Shown in pieces: positions 1-8,507 of a stretch of DNA of 64,000 bases (positions are counted from its first letter, which is position 1; every line of letters begins with the position of its first letter). This stretch comes from Pseudomonas sp. PDM05 (lineage in GTDB: Bacteria > Pseudomonadota > Gammaproteobacteria > Pseudomonadales > Pseudomonadaceae). The DNA lies in the NCBI RefSeq assembly GCF_014851685.1, contig NZ_JACVAC010000012.1:124001-188000 (forward strand), given 5' to 3'. The position numbers and the translations under genes are program-made. A model generated the notes under the pieces. That model was not told where the DNA came from, did not search any database, and saw nothing but the letters and a program-made list of their open reading frames with translations.

Positions 1-1296
1 GGCCCACAGGCCATGGCCTGCGCGAGGCAAATCCACGGGCGCCAGGAACGGATCAGGGTTGGCTTCGCGGGCACCCGGCGCTTGTGGCGGTAGATCGCGA
101 ATGCCGGTGAACACGGCAAACGGATTGAAGCCCTTGGCGATCTCGTTGAACACCGGTGCATAGCTCGCCGCCTTGTGGGCAAACGAAGGGTCGGGGGTGG
201 CCTGGGTCAGTTGGCTGAAATAATCGGGGAGGTCGGCATAGCCCACGAAGCGGCTGAAAAACCTTTGGTACAGCGTTGGGCTGCCGTCGTTCGGCGCCTT
301 GGCATCGCGTTCGGTAAAGCGCTGCTTGAACGCATGCTTCATGGCGTCGCCACTGTAGCGCTTGAGTGGGGCCTGCGGGTCGTTGGGAATGTAGAGCAGC
401 CACTCGTCGGTGTACTTGTACTTGTCGCTGATCACAAACAGCACGCAGCCGGTCATGCGGTGCTTCATAAGGCCCAGGTCACGGAACCAGACGGGTTTGC
501 CATTTACGTTCGGCAACCGCTCGCCGCCTGTCACCGACAGGATCATGCGGTAGTCGCGAGGTTCGATGTCTTGCTTGAGTAACGCGATTTCGGCGGCCAC
601 GCGCAAGGCCGCTTTTTGCGCGGCGATGAATTTGTCGCGCAGCACGTAATCGGCCACGCCATCCTTGGGGTACAGGTAGTCCTTGAGGTAGGCCTGGTAC
701 TGCGAGCCGATGTCGAGGCGGCGACACAAGCGGGTGAATTGCGTCACGGTCAACGGGGTGGTGACGGCCTTGAATGTGCCGTCGGCGGCGTCCTGTTCGA
801 TGAACCCCGAGCTTTCATGGAAGGTATCGGCCTCACACTCTGACGCTTCGAAGTTATGCAGCGCCGCCTGCAGCAGCGGCAGCTTGAGCACGTCGTAGCT
901 GGCGACATCGATGCCGAGAATGCCCAGTTCTACCGCTTTGCGCAGTTGCAAAAATGTCGAGTCAACGTCCAGTTCGACGCTGAACTGATCCTTCAAGGCC
1001 TTGACCAGCAATGGCCTGGCAAACGCGTCGACGCTCTGCAGGCCCGCCATGGCCTGGTCCAGCCGGGTCTGTGCGGTGAAGCTGGCGAGGGTTTGCGTGT
1101 GCAAGGCCTGGCGCTGCGCCAACGTGGCCTGCCGGTACCACGGCGGTGGTTCGGCGGGGGCGTCCTTGAAAGCGGCAAGGCGTTCGGGTGTGGCGTTGAT
1201 CAGCCAGTCGGGAATGGACTGTTCGATGAAGTCGCCGTGCAGGCTGCGGGAGATCGGCGGGTGTGGCTGCGCCGTGGAAGGGGTGGTTTCGGGCAT
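1..1296 (-). CDS. DUF6543 / dermonecrotic-toxin-like protein, N-terminal part (runs off the window)
   Basis: An open frame of 432 codons reads leftward to base 1 without a stop, so only the N-terminal part is present. Start ATG at 1294-1296 is preceded by AGAGGAG at good spacing. The protein begins MPETTPSTAQPHPP and carries a block LLQAALHNFEASECEAD, then TVTQFTRLCRRLDIGSQY, closely matching LLEAALQNFEASEAED ... SATQFAGFCRELDLGGQY in the large gene at 50481-54437. A 'LLYIPNDP' segment near residue 290 also parallels 'LLYTPEDP' there. These are hallmarks of the large DUF6543 proteins of Pseudomonas, annotated as dermonecrotic-toxin-like; their activity usually lies in the missing C-terminal half. 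No secretion signal is visible. It lies just downstream of cbpA on the same strand. Family assignment is fairly secure, function is not. Confidence 0.8.
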   Translation of the reverse strand, partial: MPETTPSTAQPHPPISRSLHGDFIEQSIPDWLINATPERLAAFKDAPAEPPPWYRQATLAQRQALHTQTLASFTAQTRLDQAMAGLQSVDAFARPLLVKALKDQFSVELDVDSTFLQLRKAVELGILGIDVASYDVLKLPLLQAALHNFEASECEADTFHESSGFIEQDAADGTFKAVTTPLTVTQFTRLCRRLDIGSQYQAYLKDYLYPKDGVADYVLRDKFIAAQKAALRVAAEIALLKQDIEPRDYRMILSVTGGERLPNVNGKPVWFRDLGLMKHRMTGCVLFVISDKYKYTDEWLLYIPNDPQAPLKRYSGDAMKHAFKQRFTERDAKAPNDGSPTLYQRFFSRFVGYADLPDYFSQLTQATPDPSFAHKAASYAPVFNEIAKGFNPFAVFTGIRDLPPQAPGAREANPDPFLAPVDLPRAGHGLWA

Positions 1297-1348
1297 GGTG
1301 TCGCTCCTCTGATTGGGAGCGTCAGCACACCATGCCCGGATGAGCGAG

Positions 1349-1370
1349 CCGCGCTAGATAGTTAGCGCGG
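1349..1370. other. 8-bp perfect hairpin between cbpA and the DUF6543 gene
   Basis: CCGCGCTA and TAGCGCGG are separated by six bases. Neither strand has a following T-run, so this is not a clear intrinsic terminator. It may attenuate readthrough from cbpA or stabilise a 3' end. Confidence 0.35.
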
Positions 1371-1381
1371 TGGCCGATACC

Positions 1382-2320
1382 TCAGAAGTTTTCCCGAGGG
1401 TTGAACGCGGCCTTTTTCGCCAACTCCTGCCACAGGGCGACGGTTTCGTCGTCTGCCGCCTTAGGCATCACGGCCTTGAGCTGGATATACAGATAGCCGC
1501 GTTGCCCACTCTTGTTCAACAGGCCATGGCCCTTGGCGCGCATGCGCTGGCCGTTCTGGCTGCCGGCAGGCACCTTGAGGTTGATCTTGCCGGTCAGGGT
1601 CGGCACCGCCACTTCTGCACCCAGCGCCAGTTCCCACGGCGCCAGCGGCAGGGTAATCACCAGGTTTTCGCCTTCGACCTCGAACTTGGGGTGTGGCGCA
1701 AACTTGACGATCAGGTACAGATCACCGTTGGCCCCCCCGCCAATACCCGGTGCACCCTGGCCCTTGAGCCGGATGCGCTCACCGTCGGCGACGCCGGCGG
1801 GGATCTTCACGTTCAGGCTCTTGGTGGTGTTGCTCACATGTCGGCCCGAGGCGTCGTATTGCGGCACCTGGAAGCTGATTTGCTTGGACTCGGTAGAAAG
1901 CGTCTCTTCCAGGAACACCGACAGCTGCATCTCCACGTCCTGGCCCTTGCGCCCGGCAGGACGGCGCTGACCGCCGCCGAAACCGTCGCCGCGCGAACCG
2001 AAGATCGAGCTGAAGAAGTCCGAGAAGTCCTCGCCGCCGCCACCGCCGCCAAAGCCGCCACGGCTCTGCCAGCCCGGTGGCCCCTGGAACGGTTGGCCAT
2101 GCTGGCCGTATTTGCGCAGCTCGTCGTATTCGGCGCGCTTGTCGGCGCTCTTGAGCGCCTCATAGGCTTCGGACGCGTCCTTGAACTTGGCTTCGGCGTC
2201 TTTTTCCTTGCTTACGTCGGGGTGATATTTACGCGCGAGCTTGCGGTAGGCCGCCTTGATTTCCTTGTCGTCGGCCGTCGGCTCTACGCCCAATATCTTG
2301 TAGTAGTCTTTGAAATCCAT
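1382..2320 (-). CDS. cbpA: Curved DNA-binding protein CbpA (DnaJ-type co-chaperone)
   Basis: 312 residues. The J domain is at about residues 5-70 with HPD at 33-35, followed by a Gly/Phe-rich linker (GGFGGGGGGEDFSDFF) and the C-terminal DnaJ substrate-binding domains; the zinc-finger of true DnaJ is absent, which is the CbpA layout. CbpA stimulates DnaK-type Hsp70s and binds curved DNA in stationary phase. The start ATG at 2318-2320 follows AAGGAAGG at normal spacing; a longer in-frame start at 2365 lacks this. In many Pseudomonas genomes cbpA is followed by the modulator gene cbpM, but no such gene is seen here: the next gene is the DUF6543 gene. It is divergent from a YegD-type Hsp70 gene, so the two chaperone genes share a 236-bp intergenic region. 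Confidence 0.95.
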   Translation of the reverse strand: MDFKDYYKILGVEPTADDKEIKAAYRKLARKYHPDVSKEKDAEAKFKDASEAYEALKSADKRAEYDELRKYGQHGQPFQGPPGWQSRGGFGGGGGGEDFSDFFSSIFGSRGDGFGGGQRRPAGRKGQDVEMQLSVFLEETLSTESKQISFQVPQYDASGRHVSNTTKSLNVKIPAGVADGERIRLKGQGAPGIGGGANGDLYLIVKFAPHPKFEVEGENLVITLPLAPWELALGAEVAVPTLTGKINLKVPAGSQNGQRMRAKGHGLLNKSGQRGYLYIQLKAVMPKAADDETVALWQELAKKAAFNPRENF

Positions 2321-2556
2321 CGGCGGTTCACCTTCCTTAATCGAGATCGCACAGCCGGGGCACAACGTGCGCTGGTTTGCACCTGTTGAGTCTTGTGGCC
2401 AGGGGGTGCGTCAAAGTGTTATCGGCATTCGCCGTATGCAGCAGATGTGGGGGCGAATCCTGAACTTTCAAGGCGTATTTACAGATAGCCGGCCTACGCA
2501 TCCGCCGCCGACTGGCATACACTGCGCGGCCGTTTTTCGACCGGAACCCGATAGAC

Positions 2557-3825
2557 ATGAACAACCCATCCCCGGCCCGTGCCTGCGGCATCGACTTTGG
2601 CACGTCCAACTCCACCGTCGGCTGGATTCGCCCCGGCGAGGAGACGCTCATCGCGCTGGAGGACGACAAGATCACCCTGCCGTCGGTGGTGTTCTTCAAC
2701 TTCGAGGAGCGTCGCCCGGTGTACGGTCGCCTGGCACTGCACGAATACCTGGAAAACTACGAAGGCCGCCTGATGCGCTCGCTCAAGAGCCTGTTGGGTT
2801 CCAAGCTGATCAAGCACGACACCAGCGTGCTCGGCACGGCGATGCCGTTCACCGACCTGCTGGCGCTGTTTATCGGCCAGCTCAAGAGCCGCGCCGAAGC
2901 CAACGCCGGCCGTGAGTTCGAAGAAGTGGTGCTGGGCCGCCCGGTGTTTTTCGTCGATGACGACCCGATGGCCGACCAGGAAGCCGAAAACACCCTGGTC
3001 GACGTGGCGCGCAAGATCGGCTTCAAGGACATCTCGTTCCAGTACGAGCCGATTGCGGCCGCGTTCGACTACGAGTCGACCATCGCCAAAGAAGAGTTGG
3101 TACTGATCGTCGACATCGGCGGCGGTACGTCCGACTTCTCCCTGGTACGCCTGTCGCCGGACCGTCGCCACAACGACAACCGCCAGAGCGACATCCTCGC
3201 CACCGGCGGTGTGCACATCGGCGGGACCGACTTCGACAAGCAGCTCTCGCTCAACGGCATGATGCCGCTGTTCGGCTACGGCAGCCGCATGAAGAGCGGC
3301 GCCTACATGCCCACCAGCCACCACATGAACCTGGCGACCTGGCACACCATCAACTCGGTGTACTCGCAAAAGTCCCAGTTGGCCCTGGGCAGCATGCGCT
3401 ACGACATCGAAGACACCGGCGGCATCGACCGCCTGTTCAAACTGATCGAAGAACGTGCCGGGCACTGGCTGGCCATGGAAGTGGAAGAAACCAAGATCCA
3501 GCTGACCCACGAAGACAGCCGCCACGTTGCGCTGGACCGCATCGAAGCGGGCCTGAGCGTGGACCTGAGCCGGGCGCTGTTCGAGTCGTCCATCGACACC
3601 TTGCTGGAGCGTGTGCGCGGCAGCGTGACGCAGTTGCTCAACGACGCCTCGGTGAGCGTGGAGCAGGTGGATACGGTGTTCTTTACCGGCGGTTCCAGCG
3701 GGATTCCGGCACTGCGCCACAGCATCTCGGCGATGTTGCCGAAGGCGCGGCATGTGGAAGGCAATATCTTTGGCAGTATCGGCAGTGGTCTGGCGATTGA
3801 GGCGAGCAAGCGGTACGGCTACTGA
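2557..3825 (+). CDS. yegD: YegD-type Hsp70 family chaperone
   Basis: 422 residues with Hsp70 ATPase signatures: GIDFGTSNSTVGW at residues 11-23 (phosphate 1), VDIGGGTSDFSLV near 185-197 (phosphate 2) and FFTGGSSGIPALR near 375 (adenosine). The protein stops after the ATPase domain and lacks the beta-sandwich substrate-binding domain of DnaK, as expected for YegD. The role of YegD in E. coli is poorly defined; here its position divergent from cbpA suggests a chaperone partnership, which is inference. The start ATG has only a weak GGAA upstream. Confidence 0.92.
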   Translation: MNNPSPARACGIDFGTSNSTVGWIRPGEETLIALEDDKITLPSVVFFNFEERRPVYGRLALHEYLENYEGRLMRSLKSLLGSKLIKHDTSVLGTAMPFTDLLALFIGQLKSRAEANAGREFEEVVLGRPVFFVDDDPMADQEAENTLVDVARKIGFKDISFQYEPIAAAFDYESTIAKEELVLIVDIGGGTSDFSLVRLSPDRRHNDNRQSDILATGGVHIGGTDFDKQLSLNGMMPLFGYGSRMKSGAYMPTSHHMNLATWHTINSVYSQKSQLALGSMRYDIEDTGGIDRLFKLIEERAGHWLAMEVEETKIQLTHEDSRHVALDRIEAGLSVDLSRALFESSIDTLLERVRGSVTQLLNDASVSVEQVDTVFFTGGSSGIPALRHSISAMLPKARHVEGNIFGSIGSGLAIEASKRYGY

Positions 3826-3851
3826 GTTTTAGCTGAAAGACTGCGGCGCGC

Positions 3852-3945
3852 CCTTCGCGAGCAAGCCCGCTCCCACATTTACGGTGTTTACACATTTAGA
3901 CTTGTGAACACAGTACATGTGGGAGCGGGCTTGCCCGCGAAGAGG
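3852..3945. repeat. REPIN (inverted pair of REP sequences)
   Basis: Arms TTCGCGAGCAAGCCCGCTCC and GGAGCGGGCTTGCCCGCGAA are inverted around about 37 bp, between the convergent yegD and AI-2E genes. REPINs are non-autonomous repeats moved by RAYT transposases; no RAYT gene is in this window. Confidence 0.9.
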
Positions 3946-3966
3946 CCAGCCCAGGCAACACAAGCC

Positions 3967-4980
3967 TTAAACCATCCCTCCAAGCTTCAACTCACTCTTG
4001 AGATACGCATAATAAATCGGCCCCGCCACCACCCCCGGCAGGCCGAACGCCGCCTCGAACACCAGCATCGCCAACAACAGCTCCCACGACTTGGCGCTGA
4101 TCTGCCCGCCGACGATCCGCGCGTTGAGGAAGTACTCGACCTTGTGGATCACAATCAAATACCCCAGCGCCGCCACCGCCACCCAGATCGACAGGGACAG
4201 CGCGACGATGGTGATCAGCGTGTTGGACATCAGGTTGCCGATCACCGGCAGCAGGCCGAGCAGGAAGGTCAGCACGATCAGGGTCTTGGTCAGCGGCAGG
4301 TGAATCCCGCACAACGGCAGCACCACGGCGAGGAAGACCGCCGTGAAGGCGGTGTTGAGCGCAGCGATCTTGATCTGGGCGAAGACGATGTTGCGAAAGG
4401 CCTGGACCAACAGGTGCAGGCGGTCGAACAGCGCGGCGGCCAGGGGTTTGCGTTTGGTCAGGTCGGGCACGCGCTGTAGGGCGATGATCGCGCCGAGCAC
4501 CATGCCGATCAGCAGAGTGACGAACATGTGGGCGGCATCCTTACCCACAAGCTGCAGTTCGCTCAGGTGCTTGCTCATCCAGTCGCCGATGGCCACGCGG
4601 AACTCGGCGGCACTGGCGGGCAGGTAGGCGTCGATAAACGGCGGCAACTGCCCGCGCGCGCGGTCGACCACGCCCATGAATTTGTCGAGGGAGGCCCCGG
4701 GGTTTTCCGCTTCGTGAAGCAGGAAGCTGATGGCCCCGGCAAAAATCAGGGTCAACACGCTGACGATCAAAGTGCCGAGCAAGGCCACCGCCAACCAGCG
4801 CGCACGCCGGCCTTCGATCAGCCGTTGCAGTTGGGGGGTGAGCATGTTGACCAGTTCATACACCAACAGGCCGGCCAACAGGCTGGGCAGCAGCTTGAGT
4901 GGCAGCACCAGCAGCAAACCGCCGAAAATGATGATGTAGCTGGCCAGCAACAACACAGGACGCTGAGAAAACGTTGGCAT
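3967..4980 (-). CDS. AI-2E family (PerM-like) inner-membrane permease
   Basis: 337 residues, strongly hydrophobic. There are two helices at the N-terminus (VLLLASYIIIFGGLLLVLPL), one at about 65-90, a large loop, then a block of helices from about residue 145 to the C-terminus. The helix-rich C-terminal half with 'LTFLLGLLPVIGNLMSNTLI' is typical of the AI-2E/PerM family. Members export varied small molecules or work as sodium/proton antiporters; the substrate cannot be told from sequence. It is monocistronic, bounded by REPINs on both sides. Confidence 0.88.
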   Translation of the reverse strand: MPTFSQRPVLLLASYIIIFGGLLLVLPLKLLPSLLAGLLVYELVNMLTPQLQRLIEGRRARWLAVALLGTLIVSVLTLIFAGAISFLLHEAENPGASLDKFMGVVDRARGQLPPFIDAYLPASAAEFRVAIGDWMSKHLSELQLVGKDAAHMFVTLLIGMVLGAIIALQRVPDLTKRKPLAAALFDRLHLLVQAFRNIVFAQIKIAALNTAFTAVFLAVVLPLCGIHLPLTKTLIVLTFLLGLLPVIGNLMSNTLITIVALSLSIWVAVAALGYLIVIHKVEYFLNARIVGGQISAKSWELLLAMLVFEAAFGLPGVVAGPIYYAYLKSELKLGGMV

Positions 4981-5070
4981 ACAGCCTCAAAACAAACGGC
5001 GTGAAAGGATGGGCAGTCTGCCAGCCTTGAGGGAATCAAGCGAGAGTTCTGAAAATTGTGAACACCGTCA

Positions 5071-5161
5071 ATGTGGGAGCGGGCTTGCTCGCGAAAGCGG
5101 TGTATCAGTCGCCAGATTTGTTGACTGACCCACCGCTTTCGCGAGCAAGCCCGCTCCCACA
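5071..5161. repeat. REPIN
   Basis: GTGGGAGCGGGCTTGCTCGC and its inverted copy flank a short spacer containing ATCAGTCGCCAGATTTG. It lies between the psiF stop and the AI-2E promoter region. Confidence 0.92.
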
Positions 5162-5175
5162 GGGTATGTGCGCTG

Positions 5176-5478
5176 TCAGCTGCCTTTGAGGCAAGTGCTC
5201 ATGAAGGTCTTGCGCGCATCGCCAGTCAGCGTCTTGGTCTTCGCCGAGGCATTGCAGTCTTTCATCTTCTGCTGCTGCGGCGTCAGGGTCTTGGCGTCAT
5301 TGGCCGCCGGGGCCGACAGGCAGGTTTTCATGAACGCCTTGCGCTCGTCACCCTTGAGGGTCTTGGTGGTGGCTTCGGCGTTGCAAGTGGTCATCTTGTT
5401 TTGCTGGGCCGTGGCGGCAAAGCCCTGGGAACACAGCAGCAGGCCCATCATCAACAACGGAATTCGCAGCATCTTCAT
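5176..5478 (-). CDS. psiF: PsiF repeat family protein, secreted
   Basis: 100 residues. An N-terminal signal peptide (MKMLRIPLLMMGLLLCSQGFA) is followed by two PsiF repeats, each built on 'KMxxCNAxAxTKTLxGDxRKxFMxTCL', giving four conserved cysteines likely paired in the periplasm. PsiF was named as phosphate-starvation inducible in E. coli, but its molecular role is unknown. No Pho box was recognised upstream. The start follows a good GGGAGAAAACTCC stretch. Confidence 0.9.
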   Translation of the reverse strand: MKMLRIPLLMMGLLLCSQGFAATAQQNKMTTCNAEATTKTLKGDERKAFMKTCLSAPAANDAKTLTPQQQKMKDCNASAKTKTLTGDARKTFMSTCLKGS

Positions 5479-5549
5479 GGAGTTTTCTCCCTGTTACCGT
5501 ACCGAGGGGCACGGCCTACCCTGCAGTGTAGTCAAACCCTGTTACATCT

Positions 5550-6353
5550 TCACCCACCACGAATCGTGGTCCGCCGGTACTGCTCCGGGGTGCAACCGGC
5601 GTGGCGTTGGAACATCGCAATAAAGGCCGAGGCAGTGCTGTAGCCCAGGTCGAAGGCCACGTGTTGCACGCTGTGTTCGCTGTTTAGCGCCTCGATAGCC
5701 GCAAGGTAGCGCAGACGCTGGCGCCATTCGCCAAAGCTCATGCCCAACTCGCGCACGAACTGGCGCGCCAGGGTGCGTTCGCTGACGTGCACTTGCGCCG
5801 CCCAGTGGGCCAGCGGGCGGTTGTCGCCGGGGTCGGCCTGCATGCCTTCGAGCACACCGAGCAGGCCGGGATGGCGGGCGTAGGGCAAGAAACAATTGTG
5901 GATCGGCGCCTGCTTGAGTTGGTCCACCAGCACCTGGGCCAGGCGGGTGTCGGCTTCGCTCTGCGGGATGTTCACGTCGCGCCGGGCGAAGTCGCTGAGG
6001 ATCGCCTTGAGGATGTCGCTGATCGCCAGGGTGCAGGGTTGCTGCGGCAGTTGCGCGCAGAGCGCCGGAGCCAGCCCCACCGAGTGGTAGACAATCGCCT
6101 CGGCGTTGTAAGAACTGTGCTCGGTGTGCGGCGGCACCCACACCGCGTACTGCGGTGGCGACATAAAGCGATTGCCGGCCACCTCCATGCGCATCACGCC
6201 GCTGGCGGAGTAATCCAGCGAGCCCCAGCCGTGCCGGTGCGGGGTGCATTCGGTATCGGGGGCAAAATCCGAATAGCGGAAGTACACCGGGCTCGGCAGT
6301 TGGGGGAAATCCGGGAGGCGTACGTTGTGCTTGGCCATGTTGTCTGGATACAT
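5550..6353 (-). CDS. AraC family transcriptional regulator with cupin-type sensor domain
   Basis: 267 residues. The N-terminal half is a cupin-like effector domain (PHRHGWGSLDYSASGVMRMEV, VWVPPHTEHS). The C-terminal about 100 residues carry the double helix-turn-helix of AraC proteins, ending in GYSTASAFIAMFQRHAGCTPEQYRR, a good match to the family signature. It is divergent from an EamA exporter gene 82 bp away, a common regulator/target arrangement. The 15-bp inverted repeat at 6361-6396 lies in the shared promoter. An alternative start (MAKHNV) lies 15 bases inside; neither start has a strong Shine-Dalgarno sequence. Confidence 0.9.
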   Translation of the reverse strand: MYPDNMAKHNVRLPDFPQLPSPVYFRYSDFAPDTECTPHRHGWGSLDYSASGVMRMEVAGNRFMSPPQYAVWVPPHTEHSSYNAEAIVYHSVGLAPALCAQLPQQPCTLAISDILKAILSDFARRDVNIPQSEADTRLAQVLVDQLKQAPIHNCFLPYARHPGLLGVLEGMQADPGDNRPLAHWAAQVHVSERTLARQFVRELGMSFGEWRQRLRYLAAIEALNSEHSVQHVAFDLGYSTASAFIAMFQRHAGCTPEQYRRTTIRGG

Positions 6354-6360
6354 CAGTCAT

Positions 6361-6396
6361 TTGTCCGGATCGCAGTATAGGCTGCGATCCAGACAA
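6361..6396. promoter_or_regulatory. 15-bp inverted repeat, probable operator of the AraC/EamA pair
   Basis: TTGTCCGGATCGCAG and CTGCGATCCAGACAA are inverted copies with one mismatch in 15, separated by TATAGG. On the minus strand the left arm and spacer contain TATACT, a good -10 for the regulator gene. A dimeric regulator bound here would block or adjust the divergent promoters. The site is seen directly; its use by the neighbouring AraC protein is inference. Confidence 0.6.
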
Positions 6397-6435
6397 GGGA
6401 TAATCGCCCCTCATCAACACACCTGGTTTCTTTCA

Positions 6436-7311
6436 ATGCAATACGCGTATCCCCTGCTGGCCATCTTCATTTGGGCCGGCAACACCGTGGTCAACAAGTT
6501 GGCCGTGGGTTCGATCTTTCCCTCGGAGATCGGCTTTTACCGCTGGCTGCTGGCGGCGCTGCTGTTTACCCCCTTCATGCTCAAGCCGGTGCTCGCCCAC
6601 TGGGCGCAGATCCGCCCGAGCCTGGGCAAGATCGGCATCCTTGGCGTGCTGGGCATGGCGGTGTACCAAAGCCTGGCGTACTACGCCGCGTCGCTGACCA
6701 CGGCGACCAACATGGGCATCATCCTGTCGCTGATGCCACTGATGGCGCTCACCGCGGCGATCATCAGCCTCGGCCAGCGCCTGACCTACGGCGCGCTCAC
6801 GGGAGCCGTGCTGTCGTTTGCCGGGGTGGTCGTGGTGGTGTCGTCCGGCAGTCTCGGTGCGTTGCTGCAGCATGGGGTCAACCTGGGCGATGCGATGATG
6901 CTGGTCGCTACCCTGGCCTACGCGGTCTACAGCACCTTGCTGAAAAAATGGCAACTGCGCCTGCCGCCACTGGTGTTGCTGTACTTGCAGGTGCTGGTGG
7001 CGGTGGTGGTGCTGTTTCCGCTGTTCGTGTTCTCGGAAAAGGCCGGGCTGGGCTGGGCGAATATTCCGCTGGTGTTGTACGCCTGCCTACTGGCTTCGAT
7101 GCTGGCGCCGCTGGCGTGGATGCACTCGGTGAAGACCCTGGGGCCAAGCCGAACCACGCTGTTTTTCAATTTGCTGCCGTTGATCACGGCGCTGATTGCG
7201 GCGGTGGTGCTGAAGGAAGAGTTGGCGCTGTATCACTTGGTGGGGGGCTTGCTGACACTGGGCGGGGTGGTTTTGTCGGAGCGCTGGACCACGCCGGTCA
7301 GAGCGGCCTGA
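6436..7311 (+). CDS. EamA/DMT family transporter
   Basis: 291 residues with about ten hydrophobic helices in two EamA halves. The start MQYAYPLLAIFIWAGNTVVNKL at 6436 fits the family N-terminus; the frame is open further upstream but that stretch crosses the operator. Members of this drug/metabolite family export amino acids, purines or other small metabolites. The divergent AraC gene suggests inducible expression. The substrate cannot be predicted. Confidence 0.9.
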   Translation: MQYAYPLLAIFIWAGNTVVNKLAVGSIFPSEIGFYRWLLAALLFTPFMLKPVLAHWAQIRPSLGKIGILGVLGMAVYQSLAYYAASLTTATNMGIILSLMPLMALTAAIISLGQRLTYGALTGAVLSFAGVVVVVSSGSLGALLQHGVNLGDAMMLVATLAYAVYSTLLKKWQLRLPPLVLLYLQVLVAVVVLFPLFVFSEKAGLGWANIPLVLYACLLASMLAPLAWMHSVKTLGPSRTTLFFNLLPLITALIAAVVLKEELALYHLVGGLLTLGGVVLSERWTTPVRAA

Positions 7312-7322
7312 ACGCGATCAAC

Positions 7323-7423
7323 ATGTGGAGCGGGCTTGTGTGGGAGCGGGCTTGCTCGCGAATACGGTGTAACAGTCGCCAGATTTGCTGCCGACCCGCC
7401 GCTTTCGCGAGCAAGCCCACAAT
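7323..7423. repeat. Degenerate REPIN with partial duplication of the left arm
   Basis: The left arm begins ATGTGGAGCGGGCTTG and is immediately followed by a second, complete GTGGGAGCGGGCTTGCTCGC. The right arm (TTCGCGAGCAAGCCCACAAT) is truncated. It looks like a decaying or rearranged copy. Confidence 0.8.
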
Positions 7424-7440
7424 TGGACCGAGTCAACTGT

Positions 7441-8331
7441 TTAGACTCCGGCGGCCTTGAGCCTTTGGGCATGTTCGGTAAACAACCGGATCGGCTCGGC
7501 CCCCTTGCCCACCAGGCCCAGGGACTGGTTGACGATGTCAAAGTGGTCCAACGGAAAGTCATCACCGATCACCAGCCCCAGGTGTGAACTGTAGCGCCCG
7601 ACCATGCCGTCGCACTGGCCCTTCTCACGGACAAAGCTGCGGGCGAACAGGCGACAGCTGCGGTTCGTGCCATCGAGCAGGTTGCGGCCGCGGTCGGTGA
7701 TACCCGGCTGCAAGGTGCCGGACCACGAGTAATAACGCACCCCGTTGACCACCTCATCACCCTGCCCGCCCCAGGTCTGGGGCAACCCTTGCGGGTACTG
7801 ACGATTGAACAGCGCCACCCCCGCGCTGGTCAGGGAATGGTGGGAGGCCTGTAAATCCGCCTTGAAGCGCGGCCCGCGATAGCCGGTTTCCAGCACACCC
7901 ATTACCCACGCCGCCAGATGAAACAGGGCGCTGATGATCCGCCCTTTCACGCCGTCGATGGGGTAATGAACCTGGATATGGTCGGCCAGTTCCGAGCCAT
8001 GGTTCGGCCCGGCCACCGAGGTCACCGAGGCCACCCATTCCGGACGCTGGGCCGCGGCATAACGGGCGGTCAACGAGCCCTGGCTATGACCGATCAGGTT
8101 GACCTTGTCGGCGCCGGTCTCCCGGCGGATACGCTCGATCTGCACCAGCAACTGCTCGCCGCGCACCTCGCTGGAGTCCAGCGGCGCCACTTGCACCGCA
8201 AACACCTGCGCGCCACCCGCGCGCAATGCCGGGACGATGCCGTACCAGTACGGGAACCAGCCCAAACGCACAAACCCAAGCATGCCGGGCACCAGGACCA
8301 TGGGGTAACGCGTGGCTAACGACTGCGGCAT
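7441..8331 (-). CDS. LipA-type triacylglycerol lipase homologue without signal peptide
   Basis: 296 residues from ATG at 8331. It aligns well with the Pseudomonas LipA/LipC lipase fold: YPMVLVPGMLGF near the N-terminus, nucleophile Ser83 in GHSQG, acid Asp241 in DGMVG and His263 in DHFDIVNQ. Two features differ from secreted LipA: there is no signal peptide, and the two cysteines that form the LipA disulfide are replaced (the segments read TWGGQGDEV and GRYSSHLG). No lipase-specific foldase gene is adjacent. Together these suggest an intracellular esterase/lipase, perhaps acting on storage lipids or polyhydroxyalkanoate, which is only a guess. An upstream GTG at 8358 is in frame but poorly supported. 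Confidence 0.85.
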   Translation of the reverse strand: MPQSLATRYPMVLVPGMLGFVRLGWFPYWYGIVPALRAGGAQVFAVQVAPLDSSEVRGEQLLVQIERIRRETGADKVNLIGHSQGSLTARYAAAQRPEWVASVTSVAGPNHGSELADHIQVHYPIDGVKGRIISALFHLAAWVMGVLETGYRGPRFKADLQASHHSLTSAGVALFNRQYPQGLPQTWGGQGDEVVNGVRYYSWSGTLQPGITDRGRNLLDGTNRSCRLFARSFVREKGQCDGMVGRYSSHLGLVIGDDFPLDHFDIVNQSLGLVGKGAEPIRLFTEHAQRLKAAGV

Positions 8332-8507
8332 GGTGCGAACGTCCTCGAACCTGATCACTTGAGCGCCAGCCTAACCCGGCCTCAAGTCGGGCTGATGACG
8401 CACGGGGTAAATCCGATAAAACTTTTTGCTTGGTCCGGGACTCACAACTTCGAGCGATCACGCCGACAGAGCGTGGCGCAAAACCGGATTAGCACCAGGA
8501 GATTGAG

